Shown here piece after piece: positions 1-9,195 of a stretch of DNA of 64,000 nt; position 1 is the first letter of the stretch; the number at the start of each line of letters is the position of its first letter. The notes under the pieces are model-generated. The model ran no database searches. It was not told the origin of the DNA and saw only the letters and a list, made by a program, of their open reading frames with translations. The position numbers and the translations under genes are program-made. The DNA is taken from contig NZ_JBEJGX010000003.1 in NCBI RefSeq assembly GCF_040253635.1, positions 6,411,501 through 6,475,500 on the forward strand, written 5' to 3'. Origin of the DNA: Streptomyces sp. Edi2 (lineage in GTDB: Bacteria; Actinomycetota; Actinomycetes; Streptomycetales; Streptomycetaceae).

Positions 1-1
1 G

Positions 2-1894
2 CTGCTCGACAACATCACCCTCACCCAGGAACTGGCGCAGAAGGAGAACCACTTCCGCTCCCTGGTGCAGGGCTCCAGCGACGTCATCATGATCGCCGCC
101 CCGACCGGTGTGCTGCGCTATGTGAGCCCGGCCGCCGCCGGGGTCTACGGCCGCGACGCCGAGGAACTGGTCGGCTCCGAGCTGGCCTCGCTGATCCACC
201 CCGAAGACCTGGGCCGGGTGGTACACGAGGTCCGCAGATTCCTCGCCGCCGTCCCCGAGGACGAACCGACCACCCGTATCGAATGCCGCTTCCGGGCCGG
301 CGAACGGCGCTCCGGCGGCGACGGCTGGCTGAACGTCGAATCCACCGTCAACCGCCACCACGGCGGCCTGATCTTCAACTCCCGCGATGTCACCGAACGC
401 GTCCGGCTGCAGGCCCAGCTCCAGCACAACGCCTCCCACGACGCGCTCACCGACCTGCCCAACCGCGCGCTGTTCACCGAGCGCGTCACCCAGGCCGTCA
501 CCGGCCGCCGGGCCAGCGACCACGACACCGCCGTGCTCTATATCGACCTCGACGGCTTCAAGCAGGTCAACGACACCATCGGCCATCAGGCCGGCGACGA
601 ACTGCTGGTGCAGGCCGCCCGAAGGCTCGGTGACTCGGTGCGCTCCGGGGACATAGCGGCGCGCCTGGGCGGCGACGAGTTCGCCGCGCTGATCACCGGC
701 GACGGCACCCGCGACCGCGCCGCCCGCGAATTCCGTATCCACGAGATCGCCGACCGGCTGCGCATCAAGCTCTCCGAGCCCTACCGCATCGACGGCCGGG
801 ACGTCCGGGTGGCGGCCAGCATCGGCGTCGCCTTCGCCGACCCCGGGGTGAGCCCCGCGGGCCTGCTGCGCAACGCCGACCTGGCGATGTACCGCGCCAA
901 GCAGGCCGGCAAGGGCCGGGTGGAGCTGTACGCACCCCAGATGCAGAGCGAGGTGGCACACCGTGCCGAGCTCGCCACCAAGCTGCGCACGGCCCTGCAT
1001 GACGGGGCGTTCACGCTGCTGCACCAGCCGGTGGTGGAGCTGTCCGGCGGCCGGGTCACCGCGGTCGCGGCGCACGCCCGCTGGCGCTCCGCCCAGGGGA
1101 TCCTCTTCACCCCCGCCGAGTTCCTGCGGGTCGGTGACCGCGGCCGGTTCACCGACGACGGCGAGCGCACCGCGGAGCTGGACCGGTGGCAACTGGAGGC
1201 GGCCGTCGAGCAGGCCGCGGCGCGCCACCGCGCGGGCTACCCGGTCCCGGTCGCGGTCCGCCTCCCCGCCCGCCGGCTGCTGGACCACGCGCTGTCCCCC
1301 AAAGGGGTCGAGTCGCTGCTCACCCGGCACGGCCTGCCCTCGCGCGCGCTGGTCCTGGAACTGTCCGACAGTGATTCCCGCATCCCGCTGGACGACCTGG
1401 AGCGCCGGCTGGTCGCGCTGCGCCGCCTCGGCGTACGGATTGCCCTCGACGGCTTCGGCAGCGGATATGCCGCCATCAGCGCGCTGCGCCGGCTTCCGGT
1501 GGACGTCCTGCGGCTGGACCGCGGGCTGGTCGACGGAGTGGTGGAGTCCGCCCGGCTGCACAAGATCACGGCAGGGCTGCTGCGGATCGCCGGAGACCTG
1601 GGCATGCAGTCCGTCGCCGACGGCGTCGACCTGCCCGAGCAGGTCCTCGCGCTGCGCTCCATGGGCTGTACGCACGGCATGGGCATGGCGTTCTCCGGGC
1701 CGCTCGACGAGCACCGGCTGCGGCGGTCCCTGACGCATGCCCACTACCCGGTGCCGGACCTGCCGGGCCAGAGCCGGGCGGTGGTGCTCACCGGCAGCGG
1801 GCTGCCCGTCCGGCACGGCGGACTGGCGGGTCCGGATTCGCTCATGCATCCGCCATTGCGCTCAAATAGTGAGACCTCCGTCCCACCCACTTGA
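2..1894 (+). CDS. PAS-GGDEF-EAL cyclic-di-GMP protein, 3' part (5' end outside window)
   Basis: The frame is open from the first bases, so the N-terminus lies upstream. Visible order: a PAS domain (SLVQGSSDVIMIAAPTGVLR and following ~90 residues), a GGDEF domain and an EAL domain. The GGDEF motif is intact (LGGDEF near base 670), and RSGD five residues before it fits the inhibitory RxxD I-site, so diguanylate cyclase activity with product inhibition is plausible. The EAL domain is degenerate: the EAL tripeptide position reads AHA (VAAHARWR), DDFG reads DGFG, and the terminal QGY position reads MGM. Phosphodiesterase activity is therefore not expected; the domain may bind c-di-GMP. Usual Streptomyces role is control of development. 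Family assignment is secure, the precise orthologue is not. Confidence 0.9.
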   Translation: MLDNITLTQELAQKENHFRSLVQGSSDVIMIAAPTGVLRYVSPAAAGVYGRDAEELVGSELASLIHPEDLGRVVHEVRRFLAAVPEDEPTTRIECRFRAGERRSGGDGWLNVESTVNRHHGGLIFNSRDVTERVRLQAQLQHNASHDALTDLPNRALFTERVTQAVTGRRASDHDTAVLYIDLDGFKQVNDTIGHQAGDELLVQAARRLGDSVRSGDIAARLGGDEFAALITGDGTRDRAAREFRIHEIADRLRIKLSEPYRIDGRDVRVAASIGVAFADPGVSPAGLLRNADLAMYRAKQAGKGRVELYAPQMQSEVAHRAELATKLRTALHDGAFTLLHQPVVELSGGRVTAVAAHARWRSAQGILFTPAEFLRVGDRGRFTDDGERTAELDRWQLEAAVEQAAARHRAGYPVPVAVRLPARRLLDHALSPKGVESLLTRHGLPSRALVLELSDSDSRIPLDDLERRLVALRRLGVRIALDGFGSGYAAISALRRLPVDVLRLDRGLVDGVVESARLHKITAGLLRIAGDLGMQSVADGVDLPEQVLALRSMGCTHGMGMAFSGPLDEHRLRRSLTHAHYPVPDLPGQSRAVVLTGSGLPVRHGGLAGPDSLMHPPLRSNSETSVPPT

Positions 1895-1927
1895 CACTCG
1901 GTGCACGGCGGGGGGAGGGTCTGTGCC

Positions 1928-1969
1928 ATGCGCACCCGAATTCTCGTACTTGGAAAGCGCGTCGGCTGA
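1928..1969 (+). CDS. ilvB leader peptide (MRTRILVLGKRVG)
   Basis: A 13-codon ORF 132 bases upstream of ilvB encoding MRTRILVLGKRVG. The central Ile-Leu-Val-Leu run uses ATT CTC GTA CTT; ATT, GTA and CTT are rare in this GC-rich genome, so ribosome movement should report on charged branched-chain tRNAs. It lies just before an inverted repeat and a rho-independent terminator, the classic attenuator layout. Leader peptides of this kind upstream of ilvB are known in actinobacteria. Confidence 0.85.
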   Translation: MRTRILVLGKRVG

Positions 1970-2011
1970 AGCCGGGTCACTGACGAAACCCGATTCGCAC
2001 ACCGACGCGCT
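1956..2011 (+). promoter_or_regulatory. Attenuator stem in ilvB leader
   Basis: AGCGCGTCGG (1956-1965) is the exact reverse complement of CCGACGCGCT (2002-2011). The left arm overlaps the end of the leader ORF, just after the Ile-Leu-Val-Leu codons; the right arm ends where the terminator hairpin begins. A ribosome stalled on those codons would mask the left arm and change folding downstream. The sequence shows the repeat; the switching model is inference. Confidence 0.7.
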
Positions 2012-2045
2012 CCCCTCGCTTGCCACCTGGCACGGGGGGTTTTTT
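2012..2045 (+). terminator. ilvB attenuator terminator
   Basis: Hairpin with inner stem TGCCA/TGGCA (2021-2032) and outer CCCC/GGGG pairing, followed by six T residues (2040-2045). It sits 56 bases before ilvB and inside its leader RNA, so it would act as a conditional terminator. Confidence 0.8.
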
Positions 2046-2101
2046 GTTGCACAGCAACCTCACAAATCCGTCAAAACCCTCAGCTTCGAGAAGAGACGCA
2101 G

Positions 2102-3961
2102 ATGACCGAGCAGGCCTCCGGGGCCCACCATCCGCAGCCGCGGGCCCGTCACTCCGGCGGACCGCAGCAGCCCGCCGCCGTCGAGCACGTCACGGGTGCG
2201 CAGTCGCTGATCCGTTCGCTCGAGGAGGTCGGGGCCGACACCGTGTTCGGCATTCCCGGCGGTGCGATCCTTCCTGCGTACGACCCGATGATGGACTCCT
2301 CGAAGGTCCGGCACGTCCTGGTGCGCCACGAGCAGGGCGCCGGCCACGCGGCCACCGGCTACGCCCAGGCCACCGGCAAGGTCGGGGTGTGCATGGCGAC
2401 CTCGGGCCCGGGTGCCACCAACCTCGTCACCCCGATCGCCGACGCCCACATGGACTCCGTCCCGATGGTGGCGATCACCGGTCAGGTCGCGTCCAAGGCG
2501 ATCGGCACGGACGCCTTCCAGGAGGCGGACATCTGCGGCATCACGATGCCGATCACCAAGCACAACTTCCTGGTCACCGACCCCGCCGAGATCCCGCGGA
2601 CGATCGCCGAGGCGTTCCACATCGCGGCCACCGGCCGCCCGGGCCCGGTCCTGGTCGACATCGCCAAGGACGCCCTGCAGGCGCAGACCACCTTCGTCTG
2701 GCCGCCGCACACCGAGCTCCCCGGCTACCGCCCGGTGACCAAGCCGCACGCCAAGCAGATCCGCGAGGCGGCCCGGCTGATCGCCGAGTCCAAGCGCCCG
2801 GTGCTCTACGTCGGCGGCGGCGTGATGAAGGCCGGCGCCACCGCCGAGCTGAAGGTGCTCGCCGAGCTGACCGGCGCCCCCGTCACCACCACCCTGATGG
2901 CCCTGGGCGCCTTCCCCGACAGCCACCCGCAGCATGTCGGCATGCCCGGTATGCACGGTGCCGTCACCGCCGTCACCGCGCTGCAGAAGTCGGACCTGCT
3001 GATCACCCTCGGCGCCCGCTTCGACGACCGCGTCACCGGCAAGCTGGACTCTTTCGCGCCGTACGCCAAGGTCGTCCACGCGGACATCGACCCGGCGGAG
3101 ATCGGCAAGAACCGCGCCGCGGACGTGCCGATCGTCGGTGATGCCCGCGAGGTCATCGCCGATCTGATCGTCGCCGTCCAGGCCGAGCACGACGCCGGCC
3201 ACAAGGGCGACTACACCGCCTGGTGGAAGGACCTCAACCGCTGGCGCGACACCTACCCGCTCGGCTACGACCTGCCCGAGGACGGCAGCCTCTCCCCGCA
3301 GCAGGTCATCGAGCGGATCGGGCAGCTCGCCCCCGCCGACACCATCTACGCCGCGGGCGTCGGCCAGCACCAGATGTGGGCCGCCCACTTCATCGGCTAC
3401 GAACTGCCCTCCACGTGGCTGAACTCCGGCGGCGCCGGGACGATGGGCTACGCCGTCCCCGCCGCGATGGGCGCCAAGGCCGGTCAGCCGGACCGCACCG
3501 TCTGGGCGATCGACGGCGACGGCTGCTTCCAGATGACCAACCAGGAGCTGGTCACCTGCGCGCTGAACAACATCCCGATCAAGGTCGCGATCATCAACAA
3601 CGGCGCGCTGGGCATGGTCCGCCAGTGGCAGACCCTCTTCTACAACCAGCGCTACTCCAACACCGTGCTCCACTCCGGCCCCGAGGCCGACGGCAAGCAG
3701 CCGAGCGCCGGCACCCGTATCCCGGACTTCGTGAAGCTGTCCGAGGCGATGGGGTGTGTCGCGATGCGCTGTGAGGACCCGGCCGAGCTGGACGCGGTCA
3801 TCGCCAAGGCCAATGCCATCAACGACCGCCCGGTCGTGATCGACTTCATCGTGCACGAGGACGCCCAGGTGTGGCCTATGGTCGCCGCCGGCACCTCCAA
3901 CGACGAGGTCATGGCCGCCCGGGGCGTGCGTCCCGACTTCGGCGACAACGAAGACGACTGA
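2102..3961 (+). CDS. ilvB: Acetolactate synthase large (catalytic) subunit
   Basis: 619 aa, usual length. Thiamine-diphosphate enzyme joining two pyruvates (or pyruvate plus 2-oxobutyrate) in valine, leucine and isoleucine synthesis; works with the small subunit encoded next. Three domains are visible: N-terminal TPP-binding with [12 protein letters not shown] and catalytic Glu in [14 protein letters not shown], a central domain, and a C-terminal TPP/Mg site [12 protein letters not shown] ending in NN. The ATG follows GAGAAGAGACGC. First gene of ilvB-ilvN-ilvC, preceded by an attenuator with a leader peptide. Confidence 0.98.
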   Translation: MTEQASGAHHPQPRARHSGGPQQPAAVEHVTGAQSLIRSLEEVGADTVFGIPGGAILPAYDPMMDSSKVRHVLVRHEQGAGHAATGYAQATGKVGVCMATSGPGATNLVTPIADAHMDSVPMVAITGQVASKAIGTDAFQEADICGITMPITKHNFLVTDPAEIPRTIAEAFHIAATGRPGPVLVDIAKDALQAQTTFVWPPHTELPGYRPVTKPHAKQIREAARLIAESKRPVLYVGGGVMKAGATAELKVLAELTGAPVTTTLMALGAFPDSHPQHVGMPGMHGAVTAVTALQKSDLLITLGARFDDRVTGKLDSFAPYAKVVHADIDPAEIGKNRAADVPIVGDAREVIADLIVAVQAEHDAGHKGDYTAWWKDLNRWRDTYPLGYDLPEDGSLSPQQVIERIGQLAPADTIYAAGVGQHQMWAAHFIGYELPSTWLNSGGAGTMGYAVPAAMGAKAGQPDRTVWAIDGDGCFQMTNQELVTCALNNIPIKVAIINNGALGMVRQWQTLFYNQRYSNTVLHSGPEADGKQPSAGTRIPDFVKLSEAMGCVAMRCEDPAELDAVIAKANAINDRPVVIDFIVHEDAQVWPMVAAGTSNDEVMAARGVRPDFGDNEDD

Positions 3962-4002
3962 GCCCAGGACGTCACGGACGCACGGAAGATAGAGAGAAGA
4001 CC

Positions 4003-5626
<1,624 letters not shown>

Positions 5627-5638
5627 GCCGATCGGACA

Positions 5639-5666
5639 GGGGGTCGCGAAACAGCTCGCGGCCCCC
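5639..5666 (+). terminator. Terminator after ilvC
   Basis: Stem GGGGGTCGCGA pairs with TCGCGGCCCCC across a 6-base loop, 13 bases after the ilvC stop codon. GC-rich hairpin without a long T run, typical of Streptomyces. Confidence 0.75.
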
Positions 5667-5865
5667 TCGTCCATGCGCCCGGCCGGCCGCCGGAGCGCCT
5701 TGTCCACCGCGTCGAACCACGCACGGGTGATCCTTACGCACCGGCACAGGACGCACCCCCCAACGCCACTACACTTGCCAACCACAAGCGCGTCAGGCTC
5801 ACAGCGTCGTGCGTCTTCCACGCGGCTTTCCCCCTTCACCGCCTTCGGCCGTCGGGACGGCCGCC

Positions 5866-5903
5866 CTCCCCCACAGCCTTGAAGGCGTGGGAGGTACCCC
5901 CAG
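5866..5903. repeat. Interspersed palindromic element, copy A (serA leader)
   Basis: CTCCCCCA, then GCCTT...AAGGC, then TGGGAGGTACCCCCAG: a short imperfect palindrome ending in GGGAGGTACCCCCAG. Related copies lie at 20661-20692 and 39286-39317. It occupies the serA 5' region. The rest of the ~300-base ilvC-serA gap (5667-5926) shows no gene. Confidence 0.7.
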
Positions 5904-5926
5904 GACTAGTGAGGACTGAAGAGCAC

Positions 5927-7519
5927 GTGAGCCCGAAACCAGTCGTACTGATCGCCGAAGAGCTGTCGCCCGCCACCGTCGACGCCCTCGGTCCGGACTT
6001 CGAGATCCGGCACTGCAACGGCGCGGACCGCGCCGAGCTGCTGCCCGCCATCGCCGATGCCGACGCCGTCCTCGTGCGCAGCGCGACGAAGATCGACGCT
6101 GAGGCCATCGCCGCCGCCAGGAAGCTCAGGGTCGTCGCCCGCGCGGGCGTGGGCCTGGACAATGTCGACGTCTCCGCCGCCACCAAGGCCGGCGTGATGG
6201 TCGTCAACGCCCCGACCTCCAACATCGTCACCGCCGCCGAGCTCGCCTGCGGTCTGCTGGTGGCCACGGCCCGCAACATCCCGCAGGCCAACACCGCCCT
6301 GAAGAACGGCGAGTGGAAGCGCAGCAAGTACACCGGCGTCGAGCTCAGCGAGAAGACCCTCGGCGTGGTCGGCCTCGGCCGGATCGGCGTCCTGGTCGCC
6401 CAGCGGATGTCGGCCTTCGGCATGAAGGTCGTCGCCTACGACCCCTACGTCCAGCCGGCCCGCGCCGCGCAGATGGGCGTCAAGCTGCTGAGCCTGGACG
6501 AACTGCTGGAGGTCGCGGACTTCATCACCGTCCACCTCCCCAAGACGCCCGAGACCGTCGGTCTCATCGGCGACGAGGCGCTGCACAAGGTCAAGCCGTC
6601 CGTCCGGATCGTCAACGCCGCCCGTGGCGGGATCGTCGACGAGGCGGCGCTGGCCACCGCGCTGAAGGAGGGCCGGGTGGCCGGCGCGGGCCTCGACGTC
6701 TACGCGACCGAGCCCTGCACCGACTCGCCGCTCTTCGAGTTCGACCAGGTCGTCGCCACCCCGCACCTCGGTGCCTCGACGGGTGAGGCGCAGGAGAAGG
6801 CCGGTATCTCGGTCGCCAAGTCGGTGCGGCTGGCGCTGGCCGGCGAGCTGGTGCCGGACGCGGTCAACGTCCAGGGCGGCGTGATCGCCGAGGACGTCAA
6901 GCCGGGGCTGCCGCTGGCCGAGCGCCTGGGCCGGATCTTCACCGCGCTGGCCGGCGAGGTCGCCATGCGCCTCGACGTCGAGGTGTACGGCGAGATCACC
7001 CAGCACGACGTCAAGGTGCTCGAACTCTCCGCGCTCAAGGGCGTGTTCGAGGACGTCGTGGACGAGACGGTGTCGTACGTCAACGCCCCGCTGTTCGCGC
7101 AGGAGCGCGGGGTGGAGGTGCGGCTGACGACCAGCAGCGAGTCGCCCGAGCACCGCAATGTGGTGACCGTGCGCGGCACCCTGGCGGGCGGCGACGAGGT
7201 GTCGATCTCCGGCACGCTGGCGGGCCACAAGAACACCCAGAAGATCGTTGCGGTAGGTGAGCACTCCATCGACCTGTCGCTCGCGGACCACATGGCCTTC
7301 ATGCGCTACAGCGACCGCCCCGGTGTCGTCGGCACCGTCGGCCGGATCCTGGGCGAGGCGGGCATCAACATCGGCGGGATGCAGGTCTCCCGGGCCGATG
7401 TCGGCGGCGAGGCGCTGGTCGCGCTGACCGTCGACGACACGATTCCCGCGAATGTGCTCACCGAGATCGCCGAGGAGATCGGCGCGACCTCCGTGCGCGC
7501 GGTGAACCTCGGCGACTGA
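5927..7519 (+). CDS. serA: D-3-phosphoglycerate dehydrogenase
   Basis: 530 aa, the long form with a C-terminal ACT domain. Oxidises 3-phosphoglycerate, the first step of serine synthesis. N-terminal substrate part, Rossmann NAD site GVVGLGRIGVLVAQRM (about residue 145), catalytic R/E/H region (NAARGGIVDE, TPHLGAST), intervening domain, and ACT domain from about residue 455 (MRYSDRPGVVGTVGRILGEA) for serine feedback. GTG 5927 gives MSPKPVVLIAEELSPATVDA, the normal start; the upstream in-frame codons run through a repeat element and are unlikely to be translated. Confidence 0.97.
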   Translation: MSPKPVVLIAEELSPATVDALGPDFEIRHCNGADRAELLPAIADADAVLVRSATKIDAEAIAAARKLRVVARAGVGLDNVDVSAATKAGVMVVNAPTSNIVTAAELACGLLVATARNIPQANTALKNGEWKRSKYTGVELSEKTLGVVGLGRIGVLVAQRMSAFGMKVVAYDPYVQPARAAQMGVKLLSLDELLEVADFITVHLPKTPETVGLIGDEALHKVKPSVRIVNAARGGIVDEAALATALKEGRVAGAGLDVYATEPCTDSPLFEFDQVVATPHLGASTGEAQEKAGISVAKSVRLALAGELVPDAVNVQGGVIAEDVKPGLPLAERLGRIFTALAGEVAMRLDVEVYGEITQHDVKVLELSALKGVFEDVVDETVSYVNAPLFAQERGVEVRLTTSSESPEHRNVVTVRGTLAGGDEVSISGTLAGHKNTQKIVAVGEHSIDLSLADHMAFMRYSDRPGVVGTVGRILGEAGINIGGMQVSRADVGGEALVALTVDDTIPANVLTEIAEEIGATSVRAVNLGD

Positions 7520-7548
7520 TTCGCAGGTTCTCGCAGGCCAACGGGCCA

Positions 7549-7582
7549 GGGCCCGGACCCCGCCACGGCGGAGTCCGGGCCC
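7549..7582 (+). terminator. Terminator after serA
   Basis: GGGCCCGGA (7549-7557) pairs perfectly with TCCGGGCCC (7574-7582); inner CGCC/CGG pairs extend it. Lies 30 bases past the serA stop. Confidence 0.75.
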
Positions 7583-7660
7583 GGTTGCGTCCGCGAGGGC
7601 GGCGTCGCGCAATGGGGAGTGTGCGTGCCCCCGCCGGTGCGTGCGGAAGGAGGGAACGCC

Positions 7661-8131
7661 ATGAATGCACCCCTGGACGACGCCCCCCGGAGCCTGACCG
7701 GGCTGCATGTGGTCGATGCGGACGGCGCGAAGGTGGGCAAGGTCCAGCAGGTCTACCGGGACGACGCCACCAACGACCCCGAGTGGATCACGGTGCGCAC
7801 CGGGCTGTTCGGGATGAAGGAGACGTTCATCCCGCTCGCCGGAGTCCGCCGGACCGGCGACGATCTGCATGTGCCGCATGACAAGGAGACCATCAAGGCC
7901 GCGCCGCGGGTCGACGCCGACGGCCATCTCGACCCCTCCGAAGAGGACGAGCTCTACCGTCACTACGGGATGGCCCGGCCGGGTACGGCGGAGGTCGGCG
8001 AGGTGCCGGGTCCCGGCGAGGGGTGGGGCCCCGGCGGGGATTCCGGAGCCGGCGGTACGTCGCCCCCGGGCTCCGGCGGGACCTCAGGCACCGGAGGCAC
8101 GTCGGGCACTGGTGGGAGGCCGCCCGCCTGA
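7661..8131 (+). CDS. PRC-barrel domain protein with Gly/Ser/Thr-rich tail
   Basis: 156 aa. Residues ~10-85 form a PRC-barrel (LTGLHVVDADGAKVGKVQQV; EWITVRTGLFGMKETFIPLA), a small beta fold found in electron-transfer, RNA-processing and stress proteins. A charged segment follows (EEDELYRHYG), then a low-complexity tail of GTSGTGG-type repeats. Strong [13 protein letters not shown] just before ATG 7661. The pattern resembles Streptomyces stress-associated PRC proteins, but the cellular role is not known from sequence. Confidence 0.85.
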   Translation: MNAPLDDAPRSLTGLHVVDADGAKVGKVQQVYRDDATNDPEWITVRTGLFGMKETFIPLAGVRRTGDDLHVPHDKETIKAAPRVDADGHLDPSEEDELYRHYGMARPGTAEVGEVPGPGEGWGPGGDSGAGGTSPPGSGGTSGTGGTSGTGGRPPA

Positions 8132-8185
8132 GGTGCGCGGAAACGGAGGGGGCCATCCGCAGGACCAACGGAGGAAGGTGTACGA

Positions 8186-8232
8186 CCGTTTAATACGGAC
8201 GTCTGGTACGAGCGTATGTGCGGCGATAGGCT
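8186..8232 (+). promoter_or_regulatory. Promoter/operator region of tetR (8239)
   Basis: A dyad CCGT-ttaat-ACGG (8186-8198) and a second short dyad TACG-ag-CGTA (8207-8216) precede TAGGCT (8227-8232), which sits 6 bases before the ATG. That spacing suggests a -10 element for a leaderless transcript, and the dyads are candidate autoregulatory TetR sites. Confidence 0.4.
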
Positions 8233-8238
8233 GCTCCC

Positions 8239-8838
8239 ATGGGACACCGTGAAGACCTTCTGGAGGGCGCCAAACGCTGCCTCCTGGAGAAGGGGTATGC
8301 GCGCACCACCGCCCGCGACATCGTGGCCGCGTCCGGCGCCAACCTCGCCTCCATCGGATACCACTACGGTTCCAAGGACGCCCTGATGCGCCAGGCGGTC
8401 ATCGCGTCCACCGAGGAGTGGGGCGCGAGCGTGACCCAGGCGCCCGCCGCCGCCGACGACGGCGCGGAGAAGGGGGCGGATCCGCTGGAGCGGTTCGCCG
8501 CGGTCTGGGACTCGGTCCTGCAACGGATCGCCACGGAACGCGAGTTCATCGCCGCGCAGGTCGAGGTGCTGGGGCTGCTGCCGCGCGACGAGGCACTGCG
8601 CGAGGCGATCGGCGAGGTGCTTCCGGAGAGCAGCGAGGGGCTTGTCGCGGTCTTCGAGGGGGTGCCGGACACCGAGGTCGACCCGGAGGCGGCACGCATC
8701 GTCGGCTCCTTCTACCAGGCCCTGCTCACCGGCCTGATGGTCCAGTCGCTGCTCACCCCGGACACCATGCCCTCCGGCCGGGACCTGGCGACCGCCCTGC
8801 GCCGGGTCACCGCGGGCGAGGTACTGCAGCGGAAGTGA
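8239..8838 (+). CDS. TetR/AcrR family transcriptional regulator
   Basis: 199 aa. N-terminal helix-turn-helix (LLEGAKRCLLEKGYARTTAR ... IGYHYGSKDALMRQAV) typical of TetR; the rest is the all-helical ligand-binding/dimerisation part. No ribosome-binding site is visible, and TAGGCT lies 6 bases upstream of ATG, consistent with a leaderless mRNA. Neighbours give no clear target; autoregulation is likely. Ligand unknown. Confidence 0.92.
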   Translation: MGHREDLLEGAKRCLLEKGYARTTARDIVAASGANLASIGYHYGSKDALMRQAVIASTEEWGASVTQAPAAADDGAEKGADPLERFAAVWDSVLQRIATEREFIAAQVEVLGLLPRDEALREAIGEVLPESSEGLVAVFEGVPDTEVDPEAARIVGSFYQALLTGLMVQSLLTPDTMPSGRDLATALRRVTAGEVLQRK

Positions 8839-9195
8839 CGCCCCCGGCGGCGGGAGCCGGATGCCTGCATAGGGCCGGCCCGAACGCCGGTAAGGTCCGC
8901 GGGCACGGTGATCAGTGGCAGCGTCGTCGGGCCGGCCCCGGGTTCTTCTGCGCTGGGCCGCGCGGGTGAATGTCATGTTCAGGGCTGTTCAAGTGGCCGG
9001 GGAGGGTGCCTTACTGGCAGAGCAGAAGCCTCACGGGCTGCCCATCCCTCTTCTGGGGACAGGGCTGCCCTGGGACTGACGTTCCGGCTGGTGATGCCCG
9101 GTCTTCCGGTGAGGAGACTTCAGCTTCCTCACGGACTGGTTGGCGGATTCGACGGCTCGGGGGTGGCTGACGGCCCCACAGCCAAAGGAGACGTC
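8839..9195 (+). other. 357-base gap before the propeller/TIG gene
   Basis: No convincing gene. The downstream frame stays open back to 8908, but the extra residues are Gly/Arg/Ser-rich, contain no signal peptide, and there is a good RBS (AAAGGAG) only before ATG 9196. A long untranslated leader is possible; I recognise no riboswitch. Confidence 0.5.

Noticed and set aside
2060..3856. 598-aa minus-strand ORF across ilvB
   Set aside because: Shadow of ilvB produced by high GC; composition is Val/Gly/Asp/Arg/His repeats with no domain.
8908..9195. N-terminal extension of the propeller/TIG protein
   Set aside because: No RBS at the upstream starts, no signal peptide in the extension, and AAAGGAG precedes ATG 9196.
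8839..9195. Riboswitch in the long leader before the propeller gene
   Set aside because: No known riboswitch core sequence could be matched by eye.
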